Assembly (NCBI GenBank): GCA_947177885.1
Contig: CAMWWF010000004.1
Span: forward strand, 1-24,780
Reading direction: 5' to 3'
DNA: 24,780 nt
Origin: an uncultured Lachnospiraceae bacterium
Lineage (GTDB): Bacteria; Bacillota_A; Clostridia; Lachnospirales; Lachnospiraceae
Part shown: positions 15,828 through 22,731 of the stretch, one piece after another
How positions within the stretch are numbered: the stretch's first letter is position 1
Layout: every line of letters starts with the position of its first letter
Notes under the pieces: generated by a model
Database searches by the model: none
The model's input: the letters and a program-made list of their open reading frames with translations, nothing else
Told to the model about the DNA's origin: nothing
Position numbers and translations under genes: made by a program

Positions 15828-16895
15828 TTACCGGACGTTAAGCACTTCTTTCAAAGATGGCAGCATTTCCATAAACACATCGATAATGACCGGGTCGAAC
15901 TGCGTTCCCCTGCCCTCCGCCATGATCTGCATGATCCTCTCAACGGGACGGACCGGCGGCTTATAACACCGCTCCTCATAGAGCGCGTCAAACACATCCG
16001 CCACAGCCATGATCCGCGCCGACAGAGGAATGCCGTCACCTGTCAGTCCCGCGGGATATCCCGTTCCGTCCCACCTCTCATGATGATACATGGCTATATC
16101 CTCTACAATGCGCACATAGTGTTCGTCTTCAATATCGCCTATGATCGTCTTGATGATCCTGCGGCTGTAAGTCGTATGCAGCTTCATCTCCTCAAATTCC
16201 TCCGGAGTAAGCTTACCGGGTTTCTGCAGGATGGCATCCGGCACCTTGATCTTCCCCACATCATGAAGAGGCGCCGCCTTACTCAGATCCTGAATATATT
16301 CCTCCGTGAGTTCCCCGGAGAAAAGCTGCCGTTTATACAGCTCCCCCGCAATCATTCTCACATACATCTGTGTGTTCTTAACGTGCTTTCCGGTACTGCC
16401 GTCCCTGCTTTCGATCAGGTTCGCCATTCCGACGATTACGGAATCCTGTATCATATTCAGGCGTCTGGCATCTTCGGTGATCTTTTCCGCCTGTTCCTGC
16501 ACCATCTGCTCCAGATTATGCCGGTACTGATCCAGCTCGATCGTCTTCGCCACACGGCTCAGCAGGATATCAGGTACGAAAGGCTTTGTGACATAATCCA
16601 TGGCCCCCATCTGAAAGCATTTTACTTCCGTCTCCGCCAGGTTGTCCGCTGTCAGGAAGATAACCGGAATATTCACGGTCTTCCCGTTACGACGGAGCTG
16701 TTCCATGACCTCAAACCCATCCATATCCGGCATATTGATATCCAGCAATATCAGATCGGGACGATGTTCTTCCAGATATTTCAGAGCGGCATTCCCGGAG
16801 TTCGATGCGGCAATGCGGTACTGTGGAGTAAGGAGCTTCTGGGCGCGTATTAAATTGGTCTTGTCATCGTCTACCACTAAAATAATATTTTTCAT
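15828..16895 (-). CDS. Response regulator with HD-GYP output domain
   Basis: This 355-residue cytoplasmic protein has an N-terminal receiver (1-120: acidic triad D9-D11, phospho-Asp D52 in 'LLDINMPDMDG', T82, K104), a helical linker (about 121-150) and an HD-GYP domain (about 151-345). The domain contains 'HDVGK' (H211, D212), 'HHERWDGTGYP' (271-281) and 'VADVFDAL' (about 298-305). HD-GYP enzymes hydrolyse cyclic-di-GMP or related cyclic dinucleotides at a two- or three-metal centre, and all expected ligands appear present. The ATG at 16895 has GGAGGAG seven bases upstream. It is the first gene of the three-gene signalling operon and the only one with a separate output domain, so it is the likely terminal target of both kinases. 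Confidence 0.95.
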   Translation of the reverse strand: MKNIILVVDDDKTNLIRAQKLLTPQYRIAASNSGNAALKYLEEHRPDLILLDINMPDMDGFEVMEQLRRNGKTVNIPVIFLTADNLAETEVKCFQMGAMDYVTKPFVPDILLSRVAKTIELDQYRHNLEQMVQEQAEKITEDARRLNMIQDSVIVGMANLIESRDGSTGKHVKNTQMYVRMIAGELYKRQLFSGELTEEYIQDLSKAAPLHDVGKIKVPDAILQKPGKLTPEEFEEMKLHTTYSRRIIKTIIGDIEDEHYVRIVEDIAMYHHERWDGTGYPAGLTGDGIPLSARIMAVADVFDALYEERCYKPPVRPVERIMQIMAEGRGTQFDPVIIDVFMEMLPSLKEVLNVR

Positions 16896-16929
16896 CCATA
16901 ACTCCTCCGGGCCGATATCTGTCCCCGCA

Positions 16930-16951
16930 TTTCATCTGTAAACAGATGAAA
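16930..16951 (-). promoter_or_regulatory. Palindrome in the leader of the signalling operon
   Basis: Ten-base perfect arms TTTCATCTGT (16930-16939) and ACAGATGAAA (16942-16951) flank AA. Beside it are a 10-base palindrome ACGGATCCGT (16951-16960) and a GAAACGG/CCGTTTC inverted repeat. All lie between the predicted transcription start (about 17009) and the HD-GYP start codon. No T-run follows on either strand, so an operator or leader RNA structure is more likely than a terminator. Confidence 0.6.
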
Positions 16952-17015
16952 CGGATCCGTCGCCGTTTCCTCCGACAGCAGCAAACAAACCATAATATTT
17001 AATTTAATAAATATT

Positions 17016-17044
17016 ATTTTAAAGCATGATGAAAATAAAATCAA
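17016..17044 (-). promoter_or_regulatory. Predicted promoter for the HD-GYP/kinase operon
   Basis: On the minus strand TTGATT (17044-17039, 4 of 6) is followed by a 17-base spacer and TAAAAT (17021-17016, 5 of 6) in an AT-rich region. It gives a leader of about 110 bases that contains the palindromes at 16930-16960. Confidence 0.55.
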
Positions 17045-17053
17045 TGTATGATA

Positions 17054-17079
17054 TGCTATATTCTGACATATTCTATAAT
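17054..17079 (+). promoter_or_regulatory. Predicted promoter region for the lactate dehydrogenase gene
   Basis: Two -10 candidates are seen: TGCTATATT (extended -10, 17054-17062) and a perfect TATAAT (17074-17079). Neither has a good -35 at the right distance. The second would leave a leader of only about 16 bases. The region is divergent from the signalling-operon promoter, with about 10 bases between them. Confidence 0.4.
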
Positions 17080-17101
17080 TAAATTTTGAAGGAGGTATTC
17101 C

Positions 17102-18091
17102 ATGAAAATCCTGTTTTATGATACCAAAAGTTATGATAAAGAGTCATTTGACGCTGCTTTATCCTCATTTCCCTCCATAGAGATCGAGTACACAAAATCA
17201 GATCTTGACCCCAGAACAGCTGCGCTTGCGGAAGGGTTTGACGCGGTATGCGCCTTCGTCAACTCCGATGTGGGAACACAGACTCTGAATATCCTGCACA
17301 GCAAAGGGATCCGCCTGCTCCTGATGCGCTGCGCCGGTTTTAACAATGTGGATCTGGATACGGCGAAGAAATATGGCATGCGCATCATGCGTGTCCCCGG
17401 CTATTCTCCCGAGGCTGTGGCAGAGCATGCCATGGCACTGGCCCTGGCAAGTAACCGCCGCCTGCACAAGGCTTATAATAAAGTCCGGGAAAACGATTTC
17501 AGTTTAAGCGGACTGATGGGCTTCAATTTCTATCAGAAAACGGCAGGGATCATCGGCACCGGAAAGATTGGCGCCGCCATGTGCCGTATTTGCCGGGGAT
17601 TCGGCATGAAAGTCATCGCTTACGACGTGTATGAGAATGAATCCCTCAGAGATTTCGTGGAATACGTATCTCTGGAGAAGCTGCTGTGGGACAGTGACGT
17701 TATCTCCCTGCACTGCCCATTGACGGATTCCTCCTACCATATGATCAACATTGACACCATCAGGCAGATGAAGGACGGCGTGGTATTGGTCAATACCTCC
17801 CGGGGCGCCCTTGTGAAAACGGATGATCTGATCGAGGGGATCCGTATGCACAAGTTTGCAGGGGTAGGCCTGGATGTGTATGAGGAGGAGACGGACAATG
17901 TTTTCGAAGACCGTTCGGATGAGATTCTGGAGCATTCCACCACAGCCCGGCTTCTCTCTTTTCCCAACGTCATGATCACCTCCCATCAGGGATTTTTCAC
18001 CCGGGAAGCTCTGCAGGCTATCGCCGATACGACCCTGCACAACGCTTTGGATCATGAGGCCGGTAACACGAGTCAGAATGATGTGATATAG
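17102..18091 (+). CDS. ldhA: D-2-hydroxyacid dehydrogenase, probably D-lactate dehydrogenase
   Basis: This 329-residue NAD-dependent enzyme most likely reduces pyruvate to D-lactate in fermentation. The nucleotide motif is GTGKIG (152-157), with an acidic residue at D175 that favours NADH. The catalytic set is R234 in 'NTSRGALV', a Glu in 'DVYEEE' (about 263) and H295 in 'TSHQGF'. The spacing and the 'YEEE...EDRSDEI' segment match D-lactate dehydrogenases more closely than glycerate or phosphoglycerate dehydrogenases. The length is typical. The start has a strong AAGGAGG seven bases before the ATG. Substrate preference is inferred from family likeness alone; another 2-ketoacid is possible. 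Confidence 0.9.
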   Translation: MKILFYDTKSYDKESFDAALSSFPSIEIEYTKSDLDPRTAALAEGFDAVCAFVNSDVGTQTLNILHSKGIRLLLMRCAGFNNVDLDTAKKYGMRIMRVPGYSPEAVAEHAMALALASNRRLHKAYNKVRENDFSLSGLMGFNFYQKTAGIIGTGKIGAAMCRICRGFGMKVIAYDVYENESLRDFVEYVSLEKLLWDSDVISLHCPLTDSSYHMINIDTIRQMKDGVVLVNTSRGALVKTDDLIEGIRMHKFAGVGLDVYEEETDNVFEDRSDEILEHSTTARLLSFPNVMITSHQGFFTREALQAIADTTLHNALDHEAGNTSQNDVI

Positions 18092-18129
18092 ATCATTTTT
18101 TGAAAAATGTGATTCCGAACCATACAGAG

Positions 18130-18172
18130 TCTGCCCTTGAACGGCATGTTTTTACGCCGCCTCAAGGGCAGA
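18130..18172. terminator. Strong hairpin between convergent genes
   Basis: Eleven-base perfect arms TCTGCCCTTGA (18130-18140) and TCAAGGGCAGA (18162-18172), with an inner CGGC/GCCG pair, lie between the ends of the lactate dehydrogenase gene and the lipoprotein gene. No T-tract follows on either strand, so it is not a textbook terminator, although position and stability suggest a 3'-end role for one or both transcripts. Confidence 0.5.
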
Positions 18173-18184
18173 AAATACAGTGCT

Positions 18185-18886
18185 TTACGGCGAAACAAAC
18201 TGTGTTCCCACACAATTCATTCCCACTCCGTCATATTCATAATATAGGCATATCCTGCCAATCTCGCCATCAGGGCCTACACAGACCGGGAAATAACAGG
18301 TAAATCTTCCCTCGTCCGTGCCATAACCGATCTCATCCGATATCCACAGATTCTTCTCTATCACTGTCAGGGCTTCCCTGTCCTCACATTCAATATAAAA
18401 CCTTTCCTCACCCAGGAGGACAATATTGCTTTCCTCCACCACAGTGTAGTCAAGGCAGCTCTCCGCCAGGGCATACGGATCCTGAAGGAATACCTGGGAC
18501 ATCATTTCTTTGTTCAAAATAAAAGTACTCCCGGTTCTGTCGTTCAGATCGGCAGTCAGAACCAGAAATGTGCCGTCTTCACTCCATGGCTGTATCCGTA
18601 TGTCCCTGATATCTTCCGGCACAGCGCCTATTTCCCAGAAAGTCTCCTGCTCATCGCATACAATGCGGTATTCCCACTCCGCATCCGAAGAATATTGAAG
18701 CTCCACACCGGATTCTTCATCTGCATACACGGTTAAGAGCACCTTATCCTTTTCTGTCTGCCGAAAGCCGTCCGACTGCGTCGACATGCTGTCTTCCGCC
18801 TGTGCAGTTCCGTCCGGAGCCGCGCCGCAGCCGCTGACAGCGAGGACGCACACCAGACAGGCCATTGCCTTTTTCCAGGTTTTCAT
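18185..18886 (-). CDS. Lipoprotein of unknown function
   Basis: This 233-residue protein has a short lipoprotein signal (Lys-rich start, hydrophobic 8-17, lipobox AVSGC with Cys20), a Ser/Gln/Asp-rich linker to about residue 45, and a beta-rich domain of about 190 residues rich in acidic and aromatic residues. I do not recognise the domain. Several cysteines lie within the mature part, including two near the C-terminus. The start has AGGAGG nine bases upstream. It follows the rhamnose mutarotase gene after 39 bases on the same strand and is probably co-transcribed from the promoter at 19317-19344; this neighbour does not by itself indicate a rhamnose role. Confidence 0.8.
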   Translation of the reverse strand: MKTWKKAMACLVCVLAVSGCGAAPDGTAQAEDSMSTQSDGFRQTEKDKVLLTVYADEESGVELQYSSDAEWEYRIVCDEQETFWEIGAVPEDIRDIRIQPWSEDGTFLVLTADLNDRTGSTFILNKEMMSQVFLQDPYALAESCLDYTVVEESNIVLLGEERFYIECEDREALTVIEKNLWISDEIGYGTDEGRFTCYFPVCVGPDGEIGRICLYYEYDGVGMNCVGTQFVSP

Positions 18887-18925
18887 GTCAGTATCCCTCC
18901 TAAAATAATCGTATCGAAAGCCTCC

Positions 18926-19237
18926 TTAATCCAGATGGAATACCGTCTGCAGATCAATGCTCACAGGGCTGTTGTCGGGATTGGTCTCCATGATATCCGC
19001 CATGAAATCCCACCACTTGCGGTTGATGGCAGTATCAGCGCCCTTGGCCCAGAGTTCCTCATCCTCAATCTCAATATAGCCGAACAGGGTCAATGTCTCC
19101 CTGTCCAGAAAAATAGTGTAATTCTTTCCGCCATGCTCATGGATCATGTCCTGCATCTCAGGCCATAATTCATTGTGCCGCTTCTCGTACTCCGCCTCCT
19201 GTCCGGGAAAGAGCTTCATTTTAAAACCTTTGATCAT
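18926..19237 (-). CDS. rhaM: L-rhamnose mutarotase
   Basis: This 103-residue protein of exactly the usual family length (PF05336) interconverts the alpha and beta anomers of L-rhamnose. It has 'MKLFPGQEAEYEKRHNELWPEM' at the N-terminus with the catalytic His at position 21, and the paired Trp in 'KWWDFMADIM' near the C-terminus. The ATG at 19237 has AGGAGG nine bases upstream; an in-frame extension upstream precedes that site. There is no rhaA, rhaB or rhaD in view, so this copy is separated from a catabolic operon, or the wider locus lies elsewhere. Confidence 0.93.
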   Translation of the reverse strand: MIKGFKMKLFPGQEAEYEKRHNELWPEMQDMIHEHGGKNYTIFLDRETLTLFGYIEIEDEELWAKGADTAINRKWWDFMADIMETNPDNSPVSIDLQTVFHLD

Positions 19238-19316
19238 AGATGTAACCTCCTGTATTTTGATCGTATTCTCCATTTCCGGAGAGCCATAAATGGCCTTTCG
19301 CATTTCTTACATGTAC

Positions 19317-19344
19317 ATTATAACATTTTTGTAAGTGTTTGCAA
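19317..19344 (-). promoter_or_regulatory. Predicted promoter for rhaM and the following lipoprotein gene
   Basis: On the minus strand TTGCAA (19344-19339) is followed by a 16-base spacer and a perfect TATAAT (19322-19317) preceded by TG at the extended -10 position. This is one of the best promoter matches in the window. The leader is about 75 bases. Confidence 0.7.
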
Positions 19345-19391
19345 TGAAAAAAGACAGCGAGGCTTTTCCAGAGATGTGATGACTTTCCGGA

Positions 19392-21695
19392 TCAGTCCGC
19401 AGCTTCCGCGCATTCGATCTCCTTCCAGGTCTCCTCCCCGGGTCTGCGGAACAGAATCTTCTGATACGGCTTCTCATAACCGGCATGCACCACCTGCCCG
19501 CTCACCGATCCGTCCGCCCCGACGGTAAAGTGATACTGGTGATATTTGCCTTCCCTGTACGCAAAGTCCTCCCCATTATCCAGATAATGATCCCAGCTTC
19601 CTTCTCCGGGATACACTTCCAGCATCAGCACATCCGAAGGCTTTTCTCCCACGTAAGACTGAGGCTCCATCACAGGAATAACGCTTCCCGCCTTTACATA
19701 GATGGGACAGCAGTCCAGCGGAGCTTCCCGCACGAACCACACAGGACCGGTGAGCTTCTCATGATTCCAATAGTCATACCAGTCCCCCTCAGGCAGATAT
19801 ACCATCCGCCTCTTTGCTCCCTGGTTCACCACAGGAGCCGCCAGGATACGGCTTCCCAACAGGAACTCATCGTTGCACACCCTGGCTGCCTCATCTTTCT
19901 CATAATGAAATACCAACGGCCGCAGGATGGGAGCGCCTGTCTGCTCCTCCTCATAGAACAGATCATAAAAATAAGGGATCCACTGATAGCGCAGCTTCAC
20001 ATATTTCCGGTATATGCCCATGATCTCTTCCCCGAACTGCCACGGCTCCTGTCTTCTGGTTCCTACGGCAGAATGGTTCCGAAACAGAGGAGAAAAGCAT
20101 CCCGCCTGAACCCACCTTGCCAGAAGCTCCGGTGTCGTATCCGCGCCGAAGCCCCCTACGTCCGTGCCCACAAAGGGCATACCGGACAGCCCCAGGTTGC
20201 AGAGCTGTGGGATCAGCATCTGCAGATGAGCCCACAGACTGGTATTGTCTCCCGTCCAGGCAGTGGCATACTTCTGGCTCCCGGCATAACACGCCCTGGT
20301 GATCACAAAGGGTCTGCGCCCGTCCAGTTTCTTCAGTCCCTCATACGCCGCCTTTGCCATCAGGTGTCCGTACACATTATGCATCTCCCCATGGACCGTC
20401 TCCCTGTCTTCGTCCGTAAACACCACATCCTCCGGCAGCGGACCGCGGAAGCTGGCAGGCTCGTTCATATCGTTCCAGATACCCCGGACACCCTGATCCA
20501 GCAGGAATTTCTGATTCCTGCCCCACCATTTCCGGACGGCGGGATTTCCGAAGTCAGGAAACACTGCTTCTCCGGGCCACACCGTATTGATATAGACCTC
20601 ACCCTCAGGAGTCCTGGCAAAGTATCCCTCTCTGACCCCTTCCTCGTAGATCTCATATCCCTCTTCCTTCTTTACACCGGGATCGTTGATGGTCACCACC
20701 TTAAATCCATCCGCCGACAATTGGCGCAAAAATGCCGCCGGGTCGCCGTGATAGCGCTTTTCGTTCCATGTAAATACCTTATAGTCCTGCATATAATCTA
20801 TGTCAAAATGAATCACATCACAGGGGATGTCATATTTACGCATGGAGGATGCCACCTCTTCCACGTCCTCCTGTGTCACATACCCCCACCGGGACTGATG
20901 ATAGCCCAGAGTCCATTTCTGGGGCAGAGGACAGGTTCCCGTCAGGTAAGTATAGTTCCTCAGCACCTCCGCCATGGAATCTCCCGCAATGTAATAATAG
21001 TCCGGATCGCCTCCGTCAGCAGCAAACCAGTAATATTCCTCCGACTCCTGCCCCATGTTAAAATAGCTTTTAAAGGTGTTGTCCAGAAACAGTCCGTACA
21101 CATGCCGGTCGGTCAGCGAAATGAAAAAGGGAATGGACTTATACAGCGCCTTAAAGCTGTCCACATGGGGATCGGGATTGTCCGTATTCCACATCTCATA
21201 CTCATAATGTCTCTTATCCAGAAATCCGGTCTTATCCCCTAATCCGTAAAAATGCTGGGAAGGCTCCAGCTTTTTCAGCACCTCAAAGGCATGCTCCCGC
21301 TTCCGGGCGTCCGCGGAATGCCCTTCCTCTTCCAGAAGCTTCAGTACCTCCGGACTGACTCTCTGGAGCTGCTCCCGCTCCCCCCGGTAATCCGCACAGA
21401 CCTCCACTCCGTCCCTGTCATAAAAATCTACAAAGAATCCGTCGCTGACTCTGACCGAAATTTCATCCGTGCGGATCCACAGACCCTCCTCATCCCGTTC
21501 CGTCTGAACAGTTGTGGGAACTGTCTTGTCACCTTCTATAGCCTTGGAGCCCGTCCGCACGTTTTTCTCACTGTAAAATACATTGATAATACTGGGAGTA
21601 AGCACTCTGATCTGCGCTTTCTGCCCCTCAAAATCCAATGTGACGGTCTGGCCGTCTGCCTTATATCCCGTCAGTTTTCCGAATTTCCTCCACAT
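19392..21695 (-). CDS. GH31 alpha-glucosidase
   Basis: This 767-residue retaining glycosidase belongs to family GH31, which removes alpha-linked glucose (or, in some members, xylose) from non-reducing ends. The nucleophile is D409 in 'GIWNDMNEPASF' and the acid/base is D483 in 'TAWTGDNTSLW'. 'HFDIDYM' (about 296-302), 'GTDVGGFG' (about 510-517) and 'RNHSAVGTRRQEPW' (about 539-552) are further family signatures. No signal peptide is seen, so it acts inside the cell. The start at 21695 has AAGGAGG seven bases upstream. It lies 28 bases after the HAD gene on the same strand, in the cluster with the debranching enzyme. This supports alpha-glucosidase over alpha-xylosidase, though sequence alone does not settle it. 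Confidence 0.93.
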   Translation of the reverse strand: MWRKFGKLTGYKADGQTVTLDFEGQKAQIRVLTPSIINVFYSEKNVRTGSKAIEGDKTVPTTVQTERDEEGLWIRTDEISVRVSDGFFVDFYDRDGVEVCADYRGEREQLQRVSPEVLKLLEEEGHSADARKREHAFEVLKKLEPSQHFYGLGDKTGFLDKRHYEYEMWNTDNPDPHVDSFKALYKSIPFFISLTDRHVYGLFLDNTFKSYFNMGQESEEYYWFAADGGDPDYYYIAGDSMAEVLRNYTYLTGTCPLPQKWTLGYHQSRWGYVTQEDVEEVASSMRKYDIPCDVIHFDIDYMQDYKVFTWNEKRYHGDPAAFLRQLSADGFKVVTINDPGVKKEEGYEIYEEGVREGYFARTPEGEVYINTVWPGEAVFPDFGNPAVRKWWGRNQKFLLDQGVRGIWNDMNEPASFRGPLPEDVVFTDEDRETVHGEMHNVYGHLMAKAAYEGLKKLDGRRPFVITRACYAGSQKYATAWTGDNTSLWAHLQMLIPQLCNLGLSGMPFVGTDVGGFGADTTPELLARWVQAGCFSPLFRNHSAVGTRRQEPWQFGEEIMGIYRKYVKLRYQWIPYFYDLFYEEEQTGAPILRPLVFHYEKDEAARVCNDEFLLGSRILAAPVVNQGAKRRMVYLPEGDWYDYWNHEKLTGPVWFVREAPLDCCPIYVKAGSVIPVMEPQSYVGEKPSDVLMLEVYPGEGSWDHYLDNGEDFAYREGKYHQYHFTVGADGSVSGQVVHAGYEKPYQKILFRRPGEETWKEIECAEAAD

Positions 21696-21723
21696 GCTTT
21701 TCCTCCTTACACTCTCCCGCCTG

Positions 21724-22554
21724 TCATTGTCTGATCTTTATATCCGCATTCAGCAATATCCGTACTGCCTTCCGGAAATCTCCGTCCATGACACGGTAAG
21801 TCGCCTGTACTTTCCCGTACTCTTTCGGTGAAATGTCCGTGTGGATATACAGTGTATCCATCCCCACGCTCTGTGCCCCGGCGATATCCGCAGCCTCATC
21901 GTTTCCCGTCATGATGCTCTCCGCCGGGTTCAGACGGTACTGCTCCAACAGTCTGCGGAAGAATACCGGGGACGGCTTCTTGCAGCCCTGCTCCGAAGAC
22001 AGAAGAATACCGTCAAAATAGCGGGTCAGTCCCAGCATCTCTATCTCCGGCCTGGTGAAATCCGTCTGCGCATTGGACAGAAGATATACCCCCCTGCCCC
22101 TCTCATGCAATTCTTCCAAAAGCTCCTTCACACCGTCATAGGTGCGCAGAAACTTTCTGGACAGAGCGCGAAAAGTAATTGCTGTCATTTTCGCCTGGGA
22201 GGCATCGCAGAAAGCACTTTTATCATGATACAGCATGGCAAATACTTTCGTCAGATCCGGTTCGGCATTTTCCGCTTCCGGTCTGTCCCCGCCTCCGTGT
22301 CCAAGACTCTCAGGCTCCCCGCGTTCCGGTTGTTCCTTCTCTTCATTCCCCGGTCTCTTCCGCTCTTCACGCCCCAGTCTCTCCGCTTCTTCGTTTTCCA
22401 GCCTGCGGAAAGCATATTGCAGCTCCCGGGGTTCATAAGCCGCTCCCAACGCCCGGTAGATCTCGCTCATTTTCTTCCACAGCGCGGGATCTTCCTCGTC
22501 CGTGCGGATATCCGCCAACGTACCGTAGAAATCGAATACGTAATTCCGGTACAT
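21724..22554 (-). CDS. HAD family hydrolase
   Basis: This 276-residue haloacid-dehalogenase superfamily protein has motif I 'FDFYGTL' (nucleophile D8), motif II 'LLSNAQ' (S160), motif III Lys in 'CKKPSP' (about 192-193) and motif IV 'GNDEAADI' (D219, D223). The position usually held by the second Asp of motif I is Tyr, as in dehalogenase-like members, so phosphatase activity is not certain. An unusual charged stretch of Glu, Arg, Gly and Pro (about 56-100) interrupts the helical cap. The start has GGGAGG nine bases before the ATG. It sits between the debranching enzyme and the GH31 gene, and a sugar-phosphate substrate is a reasonable guess only. Confidence 0.87.
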   Translation of the reverse strand: MYRNYVFDFYGTLADIRTDEEDPALWKKMSEIYRALGAAYEPRELQYAFRRLENEEAERLGREERKRPGNEEKEQPERGEPESLGHGGGDRPEAENAEPDLTKVFAMLYHDKSAFCDASQAKMTAITFRALSRKFLRTYDGVKELLEELHERGRGVYLLSNAQTDFTRPEIEMLGLTRYFDGILLSSEQGCKKPSPVFFRRLLEQYRLNPAESIMTGNDEAADIAGAQSVGMDTLYIHTDISPKEYGKVQATYRVMDGDFRKAVRILLNADIKIRQ

Positions 22555-22666
22555 AACTTCTTTCCTCCCTATTTTAAATCTATAGACTCTCGAAATCTAC
22601 GCAAACATCAGGTATGTTCTCACCAAAGTACCGCCTGCTCCCTGCAATGCTTACCGGATACGGATA

Positions 22667-22723
22667 CCGGGACAGCTTTGCGCCACACGCAGTGCCGCGA
22701 GTGTGCAAAAAAAGCTTTCCCGG
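22667..22723. repeat. Long imperfect inverted repeat between debranching enzyme and HAD genes
   Basis: Thirteen-base arms CCGGGACAGCTTT (22667-22679) and AAAGCTTTCCCGG (22711-22723) pair with one mismatch, and an inner CACAC/GTGTG stem closes a GC-rich loop. No T-run follows on either strand. The remaining spacer, 22555-22666, holds the HAD ribosome site; I found no convincing promoter in it. Confidence 0.6.
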
Positions 22724-22731
22724 AATGATTT

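Noticed and set aside
19485..21242. A 585-codon open frame on the plus strand opposite the GH31 gene
   Set aside because: The GH31 frame has clear catalytic motifs and a strong ribosome site. The opposite frame shows no family likeness and is rich in Arg, His and Pro as expected of an antisense shadow. Similar open frames opposite pfkA, the kinases and the HD-GYP gene were rejected for the same reason.
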